64,000 bases of DNA, taken from NCBI GenBank assembly GCA_036796975.1, contig DAIRBY010000004.1, forward strand, positions 34,116 to 98,115, in the 5' to 3' direction. The notes beneath the pieces are model-generated. The model was not told the DNA's origin. It did no database searches and saw only the letters and a program-made list of their open reading frames with translations. This DNA is from UBA8190 sp003453695 (GTDB lineage Bacteria; Actinomycetota; Acidimicrobiia; Acidimicrobiales; UBA8190). The translations under genes were made by a program, and so were the position numbers. Shown here piece by piece: positions 1 to 7,655 of this stretch (positions within the stretch are counted from its first letter, which is position 1; each line of letters starts with the position of its first letter).

Positions 1-133
1 GTGTTCTGCCTGGTTCGTGCGCCTCGGCACCGCCTAGCATGGGTGGACCGGTCCGGCGCCGCCGCGCCGAGCCCTTTTCAGCCTCTCGACCGGCGTCTTC
101 GCCTCGCCGGCCAGCCCGACCAAGGGATCACAC
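1..133. other. rpmH upstream region, no gene seen
   Basis: This stretch holds no convincing coding sequence; the open frames crossing it have no family resemblance. It probably contains the promoter and leader of rpmH. A TAGCAT element at 35-40 could be a -10 box with a weak upstream partner near 14-19. The dnaA gene expected upstream of rpmH in this gene order is not visible and must lie outside the window. Confidence 0.4.
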
Positions 134-268
134 GTGAAGCGCACCTACCAGCCCAACAACCGCAAACGGGCCAAGAACCACGGATTTCGTCATCGCATGT
201 CGACCAGAGCCGGCCGGGCCATCCTTCGTGCCCGGCGCCAGAGGGGCCGGCACCGCCTGTCGGCGTAG
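134..268 (+). CDS. rpmH: 50S ribosomal protein L34
   Basis: This 44-residue protein is ribosomal protein L34, a very basic component of the large subunit. It begins MKRTYQPNNRKRAKNHGFR, close to the family consensus, and ends in the usual Arg/Lys-rich tail (RRQRGRHRLSA). Length matches the family (44-46 residues). The GTG start follows an AAGGGA ribosome binding site by about six bases. It heads the conserved rpmH-rnpA-yidD-yidC-jag-rsmG-parAB row. Confidence 0.97.
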   Translation: MKRTYQPNNRKRAKNHGFRHRMSTRAGRAILRARRQRGRHRLSA

Positions 269-280
269 GCGGCCGACGCC

Positions 281-616
281 ATGCCGGTGACCTGGCGCAT
301 CCGCGACCGGGCGACCTTCGAGGCGCTGCGCCGCTCCGGGGCGCGTGCCCGGCGAGGTTCGGTGACCGTGACCTACTCCTCTGTGGGCGCCGCTCCCGAG
401 CCCCGCATCGCCTACGCCGTGGGGCGCCGGGCCGGGACGGCGGTGACCAGGAACCGCCTGCGGCGACGCCTGCGTGCGGCCGTGGGCCACGCTCCCCGGC
501 TGGCCCCCGGTGCCTATCTGGTGGCGGCGGGGCCGGAGGCGGTGGAAATGGGATTCGAGGAGTTGAAGAGCCAGGTGGCAGAGGCCATGACCTCAGCGAG
601 CAGGACAGCCGGGTGA
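281..616 (+). CDS. rnpA: ribonuclease P protein component
   Basis: This 111-residue protein is the protein subunit of RNase P, which assists the RNA subunit in removing 5' leaders from tRNA precursors. The RNR signature appears as TAVTRNRLRRRLR around residues 53-65, and the family's aromatic/basic N-terminal region precedes it. It lies 12 bp after rpmH, the usual arrangement. Its TGA stop overlaps the GTG start of yidD (GTGA), which implies coupled translation. Confidence 0.95.
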   Translation: MPVTWRIRDRATFEALRRSGARARRGSVTVTYSSVGAAPEPRIAYAVGRRAGTAVTRNRLRRRLRAAVGHAPRLAPGAYLVAAGPEAVEMGFEELKSQVAEAMTSASRTAG

Positions 617-885
617 CGGTCACGTCGGCCCCCGAGCTCGTGGGCGGTGCCCACAGGCCCGCGCACCGCCGAGCGGCGGTGGCGGTGGTCCTCGGGCTCA
701 TCCGCCTGTACCAGCTGGCCCGAGCCGGGCGCCCCTCGCCGTGCCGGTACCTGCCCACCTGCTCGGCGTACGCTGCCCAAGCCGTGGAGCGCCATGGGGC
801 GCTCCGGGGCGGCTGGCTGGCGCTGCGGCGGATGGGCCGTTGTCATCCCTGGGGCGGCTCGGGTGTCGACCCCGTCCCCGAGTAG
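613..885 (+). CDS. yidD: membrane protein insertion efficiency factor YidD
   Basis: This 90-residue protein belongs to the YidD family, small membrane-associated proteins that help YidC insert inner-membrane proteins. The family signature PCRYLPTCSAYAAQA is present around residues 36-50, followed by HGALRGGWLALRRMGRCHPW, which matches the conserved C-terminal half. The GTG at 613 overlaps the rnpA stop and gives a normal family length. The gene ends 9 bp before yidC. Confidence 0.93.
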   Translation: MTVTSAPELVGGAHRPAHRRAAVAVVLGLIRLYQLARAGRPSPCRYLPTCSAYAAQAVERHGALRGGWLALRRMGRCHPWGGSGVDPVPE

Positions 886-894
886 GAGCCGGAC

Positions 895-2079
895 ATGAGC
901 GCCGTGGTCACCGTCTTCGCCAGCACCCTGGGCCAGATCTTCCAGCCCCTGTTCCAGGCCATGGCCTGGCTGATCGCCTTCTTCTACGCCCTCGTCCCCA
1001 ACTTCGCCATCGCCATCGCCCTGCTCACGGTGGTGGTCATGATCGTGACCGCTCCCCTCACCATCAAGAGCACCCGCTCCATGGTGGCGATGCAGCGGCT
1101 CAGCCCCGAGCTCAAGAAGCTGCAGCAGAAGTACAAGGGGGATCGCCAAAAGCTCAATGAAGAGATGATGAGTCTCTACAAGGAGCATGGGGTGAATCCG
1201 GCCGGTGGATGCCTGCCGATGCTCATCCAGTTCCCCGTCTTCATCATCCTCTATGACGTCATCAGGGGGCTGACCAATACGGTCAAGGTCCACGGGGTGG
1301 TGCACGCCGCCCCCCGCTACATCGGCCACAGCACCCGCCTCTACAAGGATCTCGTGCATTCGCCCGGGAAGATGGAGGCGTTCGGCATCAACCTGGCCCA
1401 GCGGTTCCTGGGAGAGCTGCACTACGGCTTCGTCAAAGCTCTGCCGTTCGTGGCCCTGGTGGTCATCGCCATCGCCTTGCAATACCTGCAAATGCGCCAG
1501 CTCAACAAGCGCAATCAGGCCTTTGCCCAGGCCAATCCTCAGGCGCAAATGATGCAGCGGTATATGCCCATTATTTTCGCGGTCATTTATATAAACATCT
1601 CGGCGGGCGTCAACGTCTACTTCATCGTCTCGAGTCTGTGCCGCATCGGCTTGCAGGAGCTCGTGTTCCGTTCGGGCATGTTGGACAAGGCGAAACGCCC
1701 GGTGGAAGGCCGGGTGCCCGGCGCGGGCGGGGCGCCGCGGCGAAAGGGCTTCATGGAGCGGCTGGCAGACGCCCAGCAGGCCGCGCTCGAGGCACAGAAG
1801 GCGCGCCAGGCGGCGCTGCACTCCAGCACCGGGACTCCCCCCGACGCCGGCAACGGCAGCCGGCGGCCCTCGGCCCCGAGGCCGAGCGGGAACGGGGGCG
1901 CGCCCAAGCGGGCCACCGGGCAGGGCGCGCCGCCGCGCCGGGCGCCCGGCAACCCTGGAGCCGCCGGAGCCGCCGAGCAGGGCGGCGCCGGTGGGCAGAA
2001 CGCCGGTCAGAGCGGGAACGCCGGCGGGGGCAGTCCCCACCCGCGTTCTCGGACCAAGCGGACGAGAAAGGCTCGCTGA
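895..2079 (+). CDS. yidC: membrane protein insertase YidC/Oxa1/Alb3 family
   Basis: This 394-residue protein is a Gram-positive type YidC insertase that places and folds membrane proteins in the cytoplasmic membrane. It has the five-helix core: hydrophobic segments near residues 15-60, 102-122, 178-198 and 222-250, and the cytoplasmic hairpin with LSPELKKLQQKYKGDRQKL. The conserved GGCLPMLIQFPVF motif is clear. There is no lipoprotein signal. From about residue 260 onward the protein is a long Arg/Gly/Pro-rich, probably disordered cytoplasmic tail, a common actinobacterial feature that may contact ribosomes. It is followed 3 bp later by jag. Confidence 0.95.
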   Translation: MSAVVTVFASTLGQIFQPLFQAMAWLIAFFYALVPNFAIAIALLTVVVMIVTAPLTIKSTRSMVAMQRLSPELKKLQQKYKGDRQKLNEEMMSLYKEHGVNPAGGCLPMLIQFPVFIILYDVIRGLTNTVKVHGVVHAAPRYIGHSTRLYKDLVHSPGKMEAFGINLAQRFLGELHYGFVKALPFVALVVIAIALQYLQMRQLNKRNQAFAQANPQAQMMQRYMPIIFAVIYINISAGVNVYFIVSSLCRIGLQELVFRSGMLDKAKRPVEGRVPGAGGAPRRKGFMERLADAQQAALEAQKARQAALHSSTGTPPDAGNGSRRPSAPRPSGNGGAPKRATGQGAPPRRAPGNPGAAGAAEQGGAGGQNAGQSGNAGGGSPHPRSRTKRTRKAR

Positions 2080-2082
2080 GAC

Positions 2083-3132
2083 ATGGAGTGGGTGGAGACG
2101 ACGGGACGAACGGTCGACGAGGCGAAGGACGCCGCCCTCGATCAACTCGGCGTGGACGAGAGCGACGCCGAGTTCGTGGTGGTGAGCGAGCCCCGTCCGG
2201 GCCTCTTCGGCCGCATGCGGGGCGAGGCCCGGGTGCGGGCCCGGGTGAGGCCGGCCGGACCCCGACCCAAGCGGGGCCGTACCCGCCGCTCCTCCCAGGA
2301 GCGGCGCGGCGGACAGCGACAAGGACGTGGATCGGGACCGGCGAGCACTCCCGTCGCCGTGGTGGAGGACGACCGCTCCCGGCCCTCCGGGGACGGAGCT
2401 CCCAAGGACGAGCCGAGTGGCAACGGCTCTCGCCCCTCCTCGTCATCGGGGGGGCAGGCGAGATCTTCCGCTGCGGCGAGCCGGAACCGGCGCCGCCGGT
2501 CACGGGGGGGAGGAACGGGCGGCCGCAGCCCCGGTGACGGTGCGGCCACCGGCCAGCGTGCCAAGGAGACCGAAGGAGCGCCGCCACCCAGGCGGGGCTC
2601 GGCCAGGTTGGACACACAGGAGGCTCAGTCAGGCATGACCCTTTCCCTCGAAGAGCAGGGCGAGTCCGCCCGGGCGTTCATGGCGGGACTCATCGACGAG
2701 ATGGGCCTCGACGCCGCCGTCACGGTGCGTCTCGTGGACGAGTCCACCGCTGAGGTGGCGGTGGATGGTTCGGAGCTCGGGATCCTCATCGGACCGGGCG
2801 GCGCCACCCTGGCGGCCCTCCAGGAGCTCACCCGCACCGTGGTGCAGAAGCAGACCGGCGGGCACAGCGAGCGGATCCTGGTCGACGTCGCCGGCTACCG
2901 GGCCCGCCGGGCCGAGGCGCTGCAGCGCTTCACGAGTCAGATCGCCGAGGAGGTCCTCGAGTCGGGGACCGAGCGCGCCCTCGAGCCGATGTCCGCCGCC
3001 GACCGCAAGATCGTGCACGACACCGTGAACGAGATGGCCGGGGTCGAGACCCGTTCCGAAGGGGAGGACCCCCGTCGCTACATCGTGATCTCCCCCTCCG
3101 GCTCCGCCGCGGAGTCCGCTGACGCCCGCTGA
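2083..3132 (+). CDS. jag: Jag/KhpB family RNA-binding protein
   Basis: This 349-residue protein has the Jag/KhpB architecture: an N-terminal Jag_N domain (residues 1-50, GRTVDEAKDAALDQLGV), a long basic and probably disordered linker (about 55-180), a KH domain with ILIGPGGATLAALQ near residue 230, and an R3H-like C-terminus (AADRKIVHDTVNEM). KhpB proteins bind RNA and influence cell division and elongation. Its place directly after yidC is universal in Gram-positives. Nothing here shows its RNA targets. Confidence 0.9.
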   Translation: MEWVETTGRTVDEAKDAALDQLGVDESDAEFVVVSEPRPGLFGRMRGEARVRARVRPAGPRPKRGRTRRSSQERRGGQRQGRGSGPASTPVAVVEDDRSRPSGDGAPKDEPSGNGSRPSSSSGGQARSSAAASRNRRRRSRGGGTGGRSPGDGAATGQRAKETEGAPPPRRGSARLDTQEAQSGMTLSLEEQGESARAFMAGLIDEMGLDAAVTVRLVDESTAEVAVDGSELGILIGPGGATLAALQELTRTVVQKQTGGHSERILVDVAGYRARRAEALQRFTSQIAEEVLESGTERALEPMSAADRKIVHDTVNEMAGVETRSEGEDPRRYIVISPSGSAAESADAR

Positions 3133-3808
3133 GAGCGGGCCCGGGGTCTCCCCGGGGGTCACAGCCGCGCTGGAGCAGGCCCGGGAGCTGGGCTACCTGG
3201 GCGACGGCCCCGTCGAGGCGCACATCGCCCATGCGCAGGGCTTCGCCGACGTCGCCGAGAGACAGCTCGGAGGCCGCCCGCCACGGTTCTTGGACCTGGG
3301 TTCTGGAGGCGGGGTCCCCGGCCTGGTCCTGGCCGAACGATGGCCGGCGGCTGGTGCCGTCCTCCTCGACGCCAACCAACGCCGGGCCCGATTCCTCGCC
3401 GAGCACGTGGGCTCGCTGGGCTGGGAGGAGCGGGTGACGGTGGCATGCCTCCGGGCCGAGGAAGCGGGGCGCGACCCGGCATATCGGGGCTGCCTGCCGG
3501 TCGTGACGGCCCGATCCTTCGGAGTCCCTGCCGTGGTGGCGGAGTGCGGCGCCCCGCTGCTCCAAGTGGGGGGCATCCTGGTGGTGTCCGAGCCGCCGGT
3601 AGGACGGCGTCCCCACCCGGGCGGCGACGAGGCGGAGGTCGGCCACCCCGGCCGATGGCCGCTGGAAGCCCTGGCCGAGCTCGGGTTGAGGCCACTGGCG
3701 TTCGAGTCAGGCCGCTTCAGCTACCAAGTGCTTCTTCAGGAGGCGCCGTGCCCGCCCCGGTACCCCCGGCGGACGGGCGTACCCGAGAAGCGCCCGCTCT
3801 ACCGGTGA
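3119..3808 (+). CDS. rsmG: 16S rRNA (guanine-N7) methyltransferase RsmG, start unusual
   Basis: The product is RsmG (GidB), which methylates N7 of a guanosine in the 530 loop of 16S rRNA. The SAM-binding loop reads LDLGSGGGVPGLVLA, followed by DANQRRARFL and TARSFGVPA, all family hallmarks. The homologous N-terminal region (LEQARELGYLGDGPVEAHIA) is encoded from about 3170, well upstream of the first canonical in-frame start (TTG at 3290). Between the in-frame stop at 3086 and 3290 there is no ATG, GTG or TTG. The best candidates are CTG at 3119, overlapping the end of jag, or CTG at 3170. I use 3119; the true start is unresolved. Confidence 0.8.
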   Translation: MTPAESGPGVSPGVTAALEQARELGYLGDGPVEAHIAHAQGFADVAERQLGGRPPRFLDLGSGGGVPGLVLAERWPAAGAVLLDANQRRARFLAEHVGSLGWEERVTVACLRAEEAGRDPAYRGCLPVVTARSFGVPAVVAECGAPLLQVGGILVVSEPPVGRRPHPGGDEAEVGHPGRWPLEALAELGLRPLAFESGRFSYQVLLQEAPCPPRYPRRTGVPEKRPLYR

Positions 3809-3838
3809 GCGCCTCCGTATCCTCAGCGCTCCCCGATC

Positions 3839-3865
3839 GTTCCACGTGGTACCTTACGGTGAAAC
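3839..3865. repeat. 27-bp direct repeat, copy 1, with parS-like core
   Basis: This is the first of two identical 27-bp copies. It opens with GTTCCACGTGGTAC, a near-palindrome differing at two positions from the mycobacterial type parS site GTTTCACGTGGAAC, and continues with CTTACGGTGAAAC. It lies 31 bp after rsmG and upstream of parAB. It may be a ParB loading site, an operator for the next gene, or both. Confidence 0.6.
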
Positions 3866-3895
3866 CCCCCTCGGAGCCGTGACCGAGTCCTGGTG

Positions 3896-3922
3896 GTTCC
3901 ACGTGGTACCTTACGGTGAAAC
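3896..3922. repeat. 27-bp direct repeat, copy 2, with parS-like core
   Basis: This is the second identical copy, starting 57 bp after the first. It ends 15 bp before the GTG start of the LAGLIDADG-like gene, so it occupies that gene's promoter region. Identity over the whole 27 bp, rather than only the 14-bp parS-like core, suggests that the flanking CTTACGGTGAAAC is also under selection or that the duplication is recent. Confidence 0.6.
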
Positions 3923-3937
3923 ACCTGAGGGAGGACG

Positions 3938-4405
3938 GTGGCCGACGACCTCGACCGGGGTCTCCTCGTAGGGCTCCTCATCGGCGAAGGCCACTTCGGG
4001 GGCGACGGCCGCCAGCCGCAGGTCACGCTCCGCATGCACGTTCGGCACGAGGCCCTGTTCCGCTGGATCGAGCTGACCTTCCCCGGCGGCAAGCTGTACG
4101 GGCCCTACGACCACGGCGGCCGCCGTTACCTGCAGTGGATGGCCCGAGGGGCCTTTCTGCGAGACCAGCTGATGCCCCTGCTCGAGTCCACGCTCTCCGC
4201 CGACCTCGACGGCCACAGTTGGGGCCGGTTCCAGAAAATGCGGGTCCAGTACGCGCGCCGACTCGGGCTGTCGGGCACCGAACCCCCCCGCTCCACTGCC
4301 GCAGGCACAACCCCGCCGCCGCCGACAGGAGGACCGCTCACCGCCGACGAGGTCTTCGCCAGACTCCGGCGGGGCCTGGACGGCCAGGGCGACGCCAATT
4401 CCTGA
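3938..4405 (+). CDS. small LAGLIDADG-like protein between rsmG and parA
   Basis: This 155-residue protein begins with DRGLLVGLLIGEGHFGGD, which resembles a single LAGLIDADG helix with a catalytic-type acidic residue (GEGHF), followed by an alternating beta pattern (QVTLRMHV, GKLYGPYDHGGRRYLQW) typical of that fold. Single-motif family members act as dimers, either as homing endonucleases or, as in WhiA, as DNA-binding regulators. There is no intron or intein around it here. The C-terminal 45 residues are Pro/Thr-rich and then helical. It lies just downstream of the tandem 27-bp repeats and 5' of parA. Family membership is my reading of the motif; function is unknown. Confidence 0.65.
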   Translation: MADDLDRGLLVGLLIGEGHFGGDGRQPQVTLRMHVRHEALFRWIELTFPGGKLYGPYDHGGRRYLQWMARGAFLRDQLMPLLESTLSADLDGHSWGRFQKMRVQYARRLGLSGTEPPRSTAAGTTPPPPTGGPLTADEVFARLRRGLDGQGDANS

Positions 4406-4511
4406 AATTCAGGCGCCAATTCGGGCAATTCATCGGCCGGGAGCCTTGACCTCGACTTCATGGATGGGGAGGATGAGGGGCCGTGACCCCCTGTCCTCCG
4501 CAGGCCTGACG

Positions 4512-5576
4512 ATGGCCGTCCGCATTCGAGGCCGCAAGTTCCGATCCAACGTCCCAGCGGACGTGACAGCCCAGGTAGAGCCCGAGGAAGAGCCGGCGGT
4601 CAAGGTGGTGGGGCCCGCCCCGGCCGAAGGCGACGACCTCCAGGGTGGCCCGGACGAGACGGCGGCGGCCCCCGCCCCGGTGCCGGCCCCTGCTCCTGAG
4701 CCCACCGCCGTCACCGAAGAGGCGCCGCCGCCGGGCCCGGCCGCAGAGCCCCGCCGAGGCTCGCTGGAGGCGGTGGGGGAGGTCGTGCACGGCGACTACG
4801 TGCCGCGACCCACGCCCCGGATCATGGCGGTGGCCAACCAGAAGGGCGGCGTGGGGAAGACCACGACGGCGGTCAACCTCGGGGCTGGTCTGGCCGAGCT
4901 CGGCTTCCGCGTCCTCGTGGTGGACCTCGACCCCCAGGGCAACGCCACCACCGGGCTAGGGATCGACGGCAGGACCTTCGAGCGCTCCATGTACGACGTG
5001 ATCATGCGCGACGCCCCCATAGAGGACGCCGTCGAGCCCACCAGCCTGAAGAACCTGTTCGTGGCCCCCGCCACCATCGACCTGGCCGGGGCCGAGATCG
5101 AGCTCGTGCCGAGCTTCAGCCGGGAGCTCAAGCTGCGCAAGGCCCTCGAGTCGGTGGCAGGGGAGTTCGACTTCATCCTCGTGGACTGCCCGCCCTCGCT
5201 CGGGCTCATCACCATCAACGGCCTGGCCGCCGCCGACGAGGTCCTCGTCCCCATCCAGTGCGAGTACTACGCGCTGGAGGGACTCGGCCAGCTGCTGCGC
5301 AACGTGCACCTGGTCCAGGCCAACCTCAACGAGAAGCTCGAGATGAGCACGATCGTCCTCACCATGTACGACGGCCGGACCAAGCTGGCCGAGCAGGTGG
5401 CGGACGAGGTGCGGGCCCACTTCGGCAACAAGGTGTGCCGGAACATCATCCCGAGGACGGTGCGCATCTCGGAGGCCCCGTCGTTCGGTCAGCCCATCAC
5501 GGTGTTCGATCCCAGCTCCCGGGGGGCCATCGCCTACCGCGAGCTGGCAAAGGAGGTCAGCGGTGGCAAGGCGTAG
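4512..5576 (+). CDS. parA: chromosome partitioning ATPase ParA (Soj)
   Basis: This protein is a ParA/Soj-type Walker ATPase that moves ParB-bound origins over the nucleoid. The deviant Walker A motif reads QKGGVGKTTTAVNL, with the signature lysine, followed by VVDLDPQGNATTGLG and DFILVDCPPSLG. A low-complexity Pro/Ala/Glu-rich N-terminal extension of about 95 residues precedes the ATPase domain. The start is uncertain: in-frame ATGs occur at 4464, 4473 and 4512 and a TTG at 4446, none with an ideal ribosome binding site. I chose 4512 as the shortest complete product. It overlaps parB by 14 bp. Confidence 0.93.
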   Translation: MAVRIRGRKFRSNVPADVTAQVEPEEEPAVKVVGPAPAEGDDLQGGPDETAAAPAPVPAPAPEPTAVTEEAPPPGPAAEPRRGSLEAVGEVVHGDYVPRPTPRIMAVANQKGGVGKTTTAVNLGAGLAELGFRVLVVDLDPQGNATTGLGIDGRTFERSMYDVIMRDAPIEDAVEPTSLKNLFVAPATIDLAGAEIELVPSFSRELKLRKALESVAGEFDFILVDCPPSLGLITINGLAAADEVLVPIQCEYYALEGLGQLLRNVHLVQANLNEKLEMSTIVLTMYDGRTKLAEQVADEVRAHFGNKVCRNIIPRTVRISEAPSFGQPITVFDPSSRGAIAYRELAKEVSGGKA

Positions 5577-6519
5577 CGGTCTAGGAAAGGGCCTCGGCGC
5601 CCTCATCCCCGCCGGGGAGCTCCGGGATCGAACCTCGGCGCTGCGCGAGGTGGCCACCGCCAGCATCAGGCCCAATCCACTGCAACCCCGGACCCGGTTC
5701 GACGAGGAGTCGATGGCTTCGCTGTCCGCGTCGATCAGGGAGGTGGGCGTGCTCCAGCCCGTCCTGGTGCGGGAGGCCGGGGAGGGGGAGTACGAGCTGA
5801 TCGCCGGCGAGCGCCGGTGGCGGGCGGCCCGCCGGGCCGGGCTCCAGACCATGCCCGTCCTCGTCCAGACGTCCTCCGACGTCCTCAGCCTCGAGCAGGC
5901 GCTCGTCGAGAACCTCCACCGCGAGGACCTGAACCCCCTCGAGGAGGCAGCCGCCTTCCAGCAGCTCGTCGACACCTTCGACTACACCCATGAGCAGGTG
6001 GCGGCTCGGGTGGGAAGAAGCCGAACGGCCGTGACGAACACCCTGCGGCTGTTGCAGCTCCCCGCCGGCGTGCAGCGGGCTCTGGCGGACGGGGCGATGA
6101 CGGCCGGCCACGCCAAGGCGCTGCTCGGCACGCCCGACCGGGCCTTCCAGGAGGAACTGGCCCGGCGGACGGTCGCCGAGGGCCTCACGGTGCGGGCCGT
6201 CGAAGAGCTGGTACGCCGTCACGGCCAGCCCGAGTCCGACTTCGCCGTCGAGCCCGAGCCCTCGGCCGCCGGGGCCGCCAACGGCACCGGGCAGGACACG
6301 TCGGCGCCGCCCGGCGCCCCGTCCGGCCCGGCGGCCTCTGCACCGCGGCGTCATCTCCCGGCGCCGGGGATCCTCGAGCTCGAGGAGCTCCTGTCCACCC
6401 ACCTCAACACCCGGGTCAAGGTGGAGATGAGCGCCAAGCGGGGCCGGGTGATGGTGGAGTTCGCCACGCTCGAGGACCTGGAGCGCATCTACAAGCTCAT
6501 GGTGGGGGGCGCCACCTGA
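5563..6519 (+). CDS. parB: chromosome partitioning protein ParB (Spo0J)
   Basis: This 318-residue protein is ParB, the CTP-dependent clamp that loads at parS and spreads on origin-proximal DNA. It opens with RRSGLGKGLGALIP, the ParA-interacting N-terminus. The CTPase/ParB domain includes ASIRPNPLQPRTRF and the arginine motif GERRWRAARRAG. The helix-turn-helix region reads AARVGRSRTAVTNTLRLL, and a C-terminal dimerisation segment (ELEELLSTHLNTRVKVEM) follows a Pro/Ala-rich linker. The GTG start sits inside the end of parA, so the two are co-translated. Confidence 0.95.
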   Translation: MARRSGLGKGLGALIPAGELRDRTSALREVATASIRPNPLQPRTRFDEESMASLSASIREVGVLQPVLVREAGEGEYELIAGERRWRAARRAGLQTMPVLVQTSSDVLSLEQALVENLHREDLNPLEEAAAFQQLVDTFDYTHEQVAARVGRSRTAVTNTLRLLQLPAGVQRALADGAMTAGHAKALLGTPDRAFQEELARRTVAEGLTVRAVEELVRRHGQPESDFAVEPEPSAAGAANGTGQDTSAPPGAPSGPAASAPRRHLPAPGILELEELLSTHLNTRVKVEMSAKRGRVMVEFATLEDLERIYKLMVGGAT

Positions 6520-6571
6520 GGTCAGGTTGAGGCTTTCACCCCTGTTGTTCTACGCAACGTGAGCACAACGA

Positions 6572-6593
6572 CTGGTAGTGGGCCACTTACCAG
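6572..6593. terminator. inverted repeat downstream of parB
   Basis: CTGGTAGTGG pairs with CCAC-T-TACCAG across a one-base centre, forming a 10-bp stem with one bulged T. It lies about 50 bp past the parB stop and could end the plus-strand parAB transcript, though no strong T-run follows. A second possible pairing, GCCACTT (6582-6588) with AAGTGGC (6608-6614), overlaps it. A protein-binding palindrome is an alternative. Confidence 0.35.
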
Positions 6594-6639
6594 GGATTTC
6601 TCACTTAAAGTGGCGCTCTAACCATAAATCGTACGTAGA

Positions 6640-6675
6640 GCTGATCCACATCCTGTGCATGAGATTGTGGACAAA
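6640..6675. promoter_or_regulatory. DnaA-box-like sites in the parB-cwlM gap
   Basis: The gap is clearly AT-richer than its surroundings. TTGTGGACAA at 6665-6674 is the complement of TTGTCCACA, the form of DnaA box preferred in high-GC actinomycetes, and TGATCCACA at 6642-6650 is a second near-match. Two boxes do not make an origin. They may mark a DnaA-responsive regulatory region or an origin-proximal DnaA cluster. Confidence 0.4.
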
Positions 6676-6678
6676 GTC

Positions 6679-7617
6679 TCACTCTGGAGGCGTGACCGCC
6701 CACGCAGTGAGCGCCTCCGCCAGCGCCTGGGCCAGGGCGGCGCTGCGCTGGACGACGAGGGCGGCGGGACCCACCTCGCACACCACTGCCGGCATCTGGG
6801 TCTCGCGCAGCACGGCCAGCGACATCCCCCGCGCCCCGCCCGCCGACACCCCGAGGGCGGCGGCGCCCAAGGCCTGGACCAGCTCGGCAAGCCGGCGCCC
6901 CCCCGCCGACTCGTACTCGTAGCCGGCGTAGTAGGCGGCCGCGCAGCCGGCGCGTTCCGGATCCACCCGCAACCCGAGGTACACCTCGACGCCGGCGGTG
7001 TTGGCCTGCTCGGCCTGGGCGGAGCCGTCGGGATGGAGCACCGGCACCACCACCGCCCCCTCCGAGCGCAGCCGCCGGCGCAGGGCGGTGACCAGCGGGT
7101 CGATACCGCCTTCTTCGCCCACGGCGATGTGGCGGCCGAGCAGGGTCCGAGGGGCCTGCCGCATCCGTTCCCGGTCGCGCACCATGCTCACCAGCTGGGG
7201 ATCGACGTGGCGCGGTGTGACCCGGCGCAGCTCGCGCAGGGTGGAGGCGCCCAGGATGGCGTCGGCGGGCAGGCCCGTGTTGCGCTGGAATTCGGCCAGG
7301 GCCGAGGCCGTCTGGTCGCCGAAGATCCCGTCGACGCGGCCGGTGTCGAAGCCGAGCGACGACAGTCGCCGTTGCAGGTCGGCCACGTCGTCGCCGCGCA
7401 GCATGGGCCTGCGGTGGTAGAGGAAGCGGTCTCCGAGACCGAAACCCGCCTCGACCAGGGCAGCCCACGTCTGGGGGCCGCACACCCCGTCCACGCGCAG
7501 GCCCCGGCGGTGCTGGAAGGCCTCTACGGCGGCCCGGGTGCCGCTGCTGAAGGTGCCCTCCGGATCGGGAGCCGTGGGCACGCCGAGCTTTCGCAACCGC
7601 CCCTGCAGGTCCGACAC
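6679..7617 (-). CDS. cwlM: CwlM-like protein: two PG-binding domains and a degenerate amidase_3 domain
   Basis: This 312-residue protein matches mycobacterial CwlM in position (next to trxA/trxB and parB) and architecture. Two peptidoglycan-binding_1 repeats occupy about residues 2-60 (LRKLGV... AVEAFQHRRGLRVDG) and 72-135 (LRRRLS-type LQRRLSSLGFDTG). An amidase_3-like domain follows. The zinc-binding HGG region reads AVGEEGG and the usual SIHAN region reads YLGLRVD, so two zinc histidines appear to be lost; only the late Glu (VVCEVG) remains. In mycobacteria CwlM is a non-hydrolytic activator of MurA, and a regulatory role is inferred here. The GTG start at 7617 lies 38 bp after the trxA stop. 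Confidence 0.85.
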   Translation of the reverse strand: MSDLQGRLRKLGVPTAPDPEGTFSSGTRAAVEAFQHRRGLRVDGVCGPQTWAALVEAGFGLGDRFLYHRRPMLRGDDVADLQRRLSSLGFDTGRVDGIFGDQTASALAEFQRNTGLPADAILGASTLRELRRVTPRHVDPQLVSMVRDRERMRQAPRTLLGRHIAVGEEGGIDPLVTALRRRLRSEGAVVVPVLHPDGSAQAEQANTAGVEVYLGLRVDPERAGCAAAYYAGYEYESAGGRRLAELVQALGAAALGVSAGGARGMSLAVLRETQMPAVVCEVGPAALVVQRSAALAQALAEALTAWAVTPPE

Positions 7618-7655
7618 CCCCGCGCCCTCGTCACCGGGCGCCAGGGGCAGGGCGC

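Noticed and set aside
3839..3922. The two 27-bp repeats as a minimal CRISPR array
   Set aside because: Only two copies, one spacer-sized interval, no cas genes and no leader; the near-palindromic core fits a protein-binding site better.
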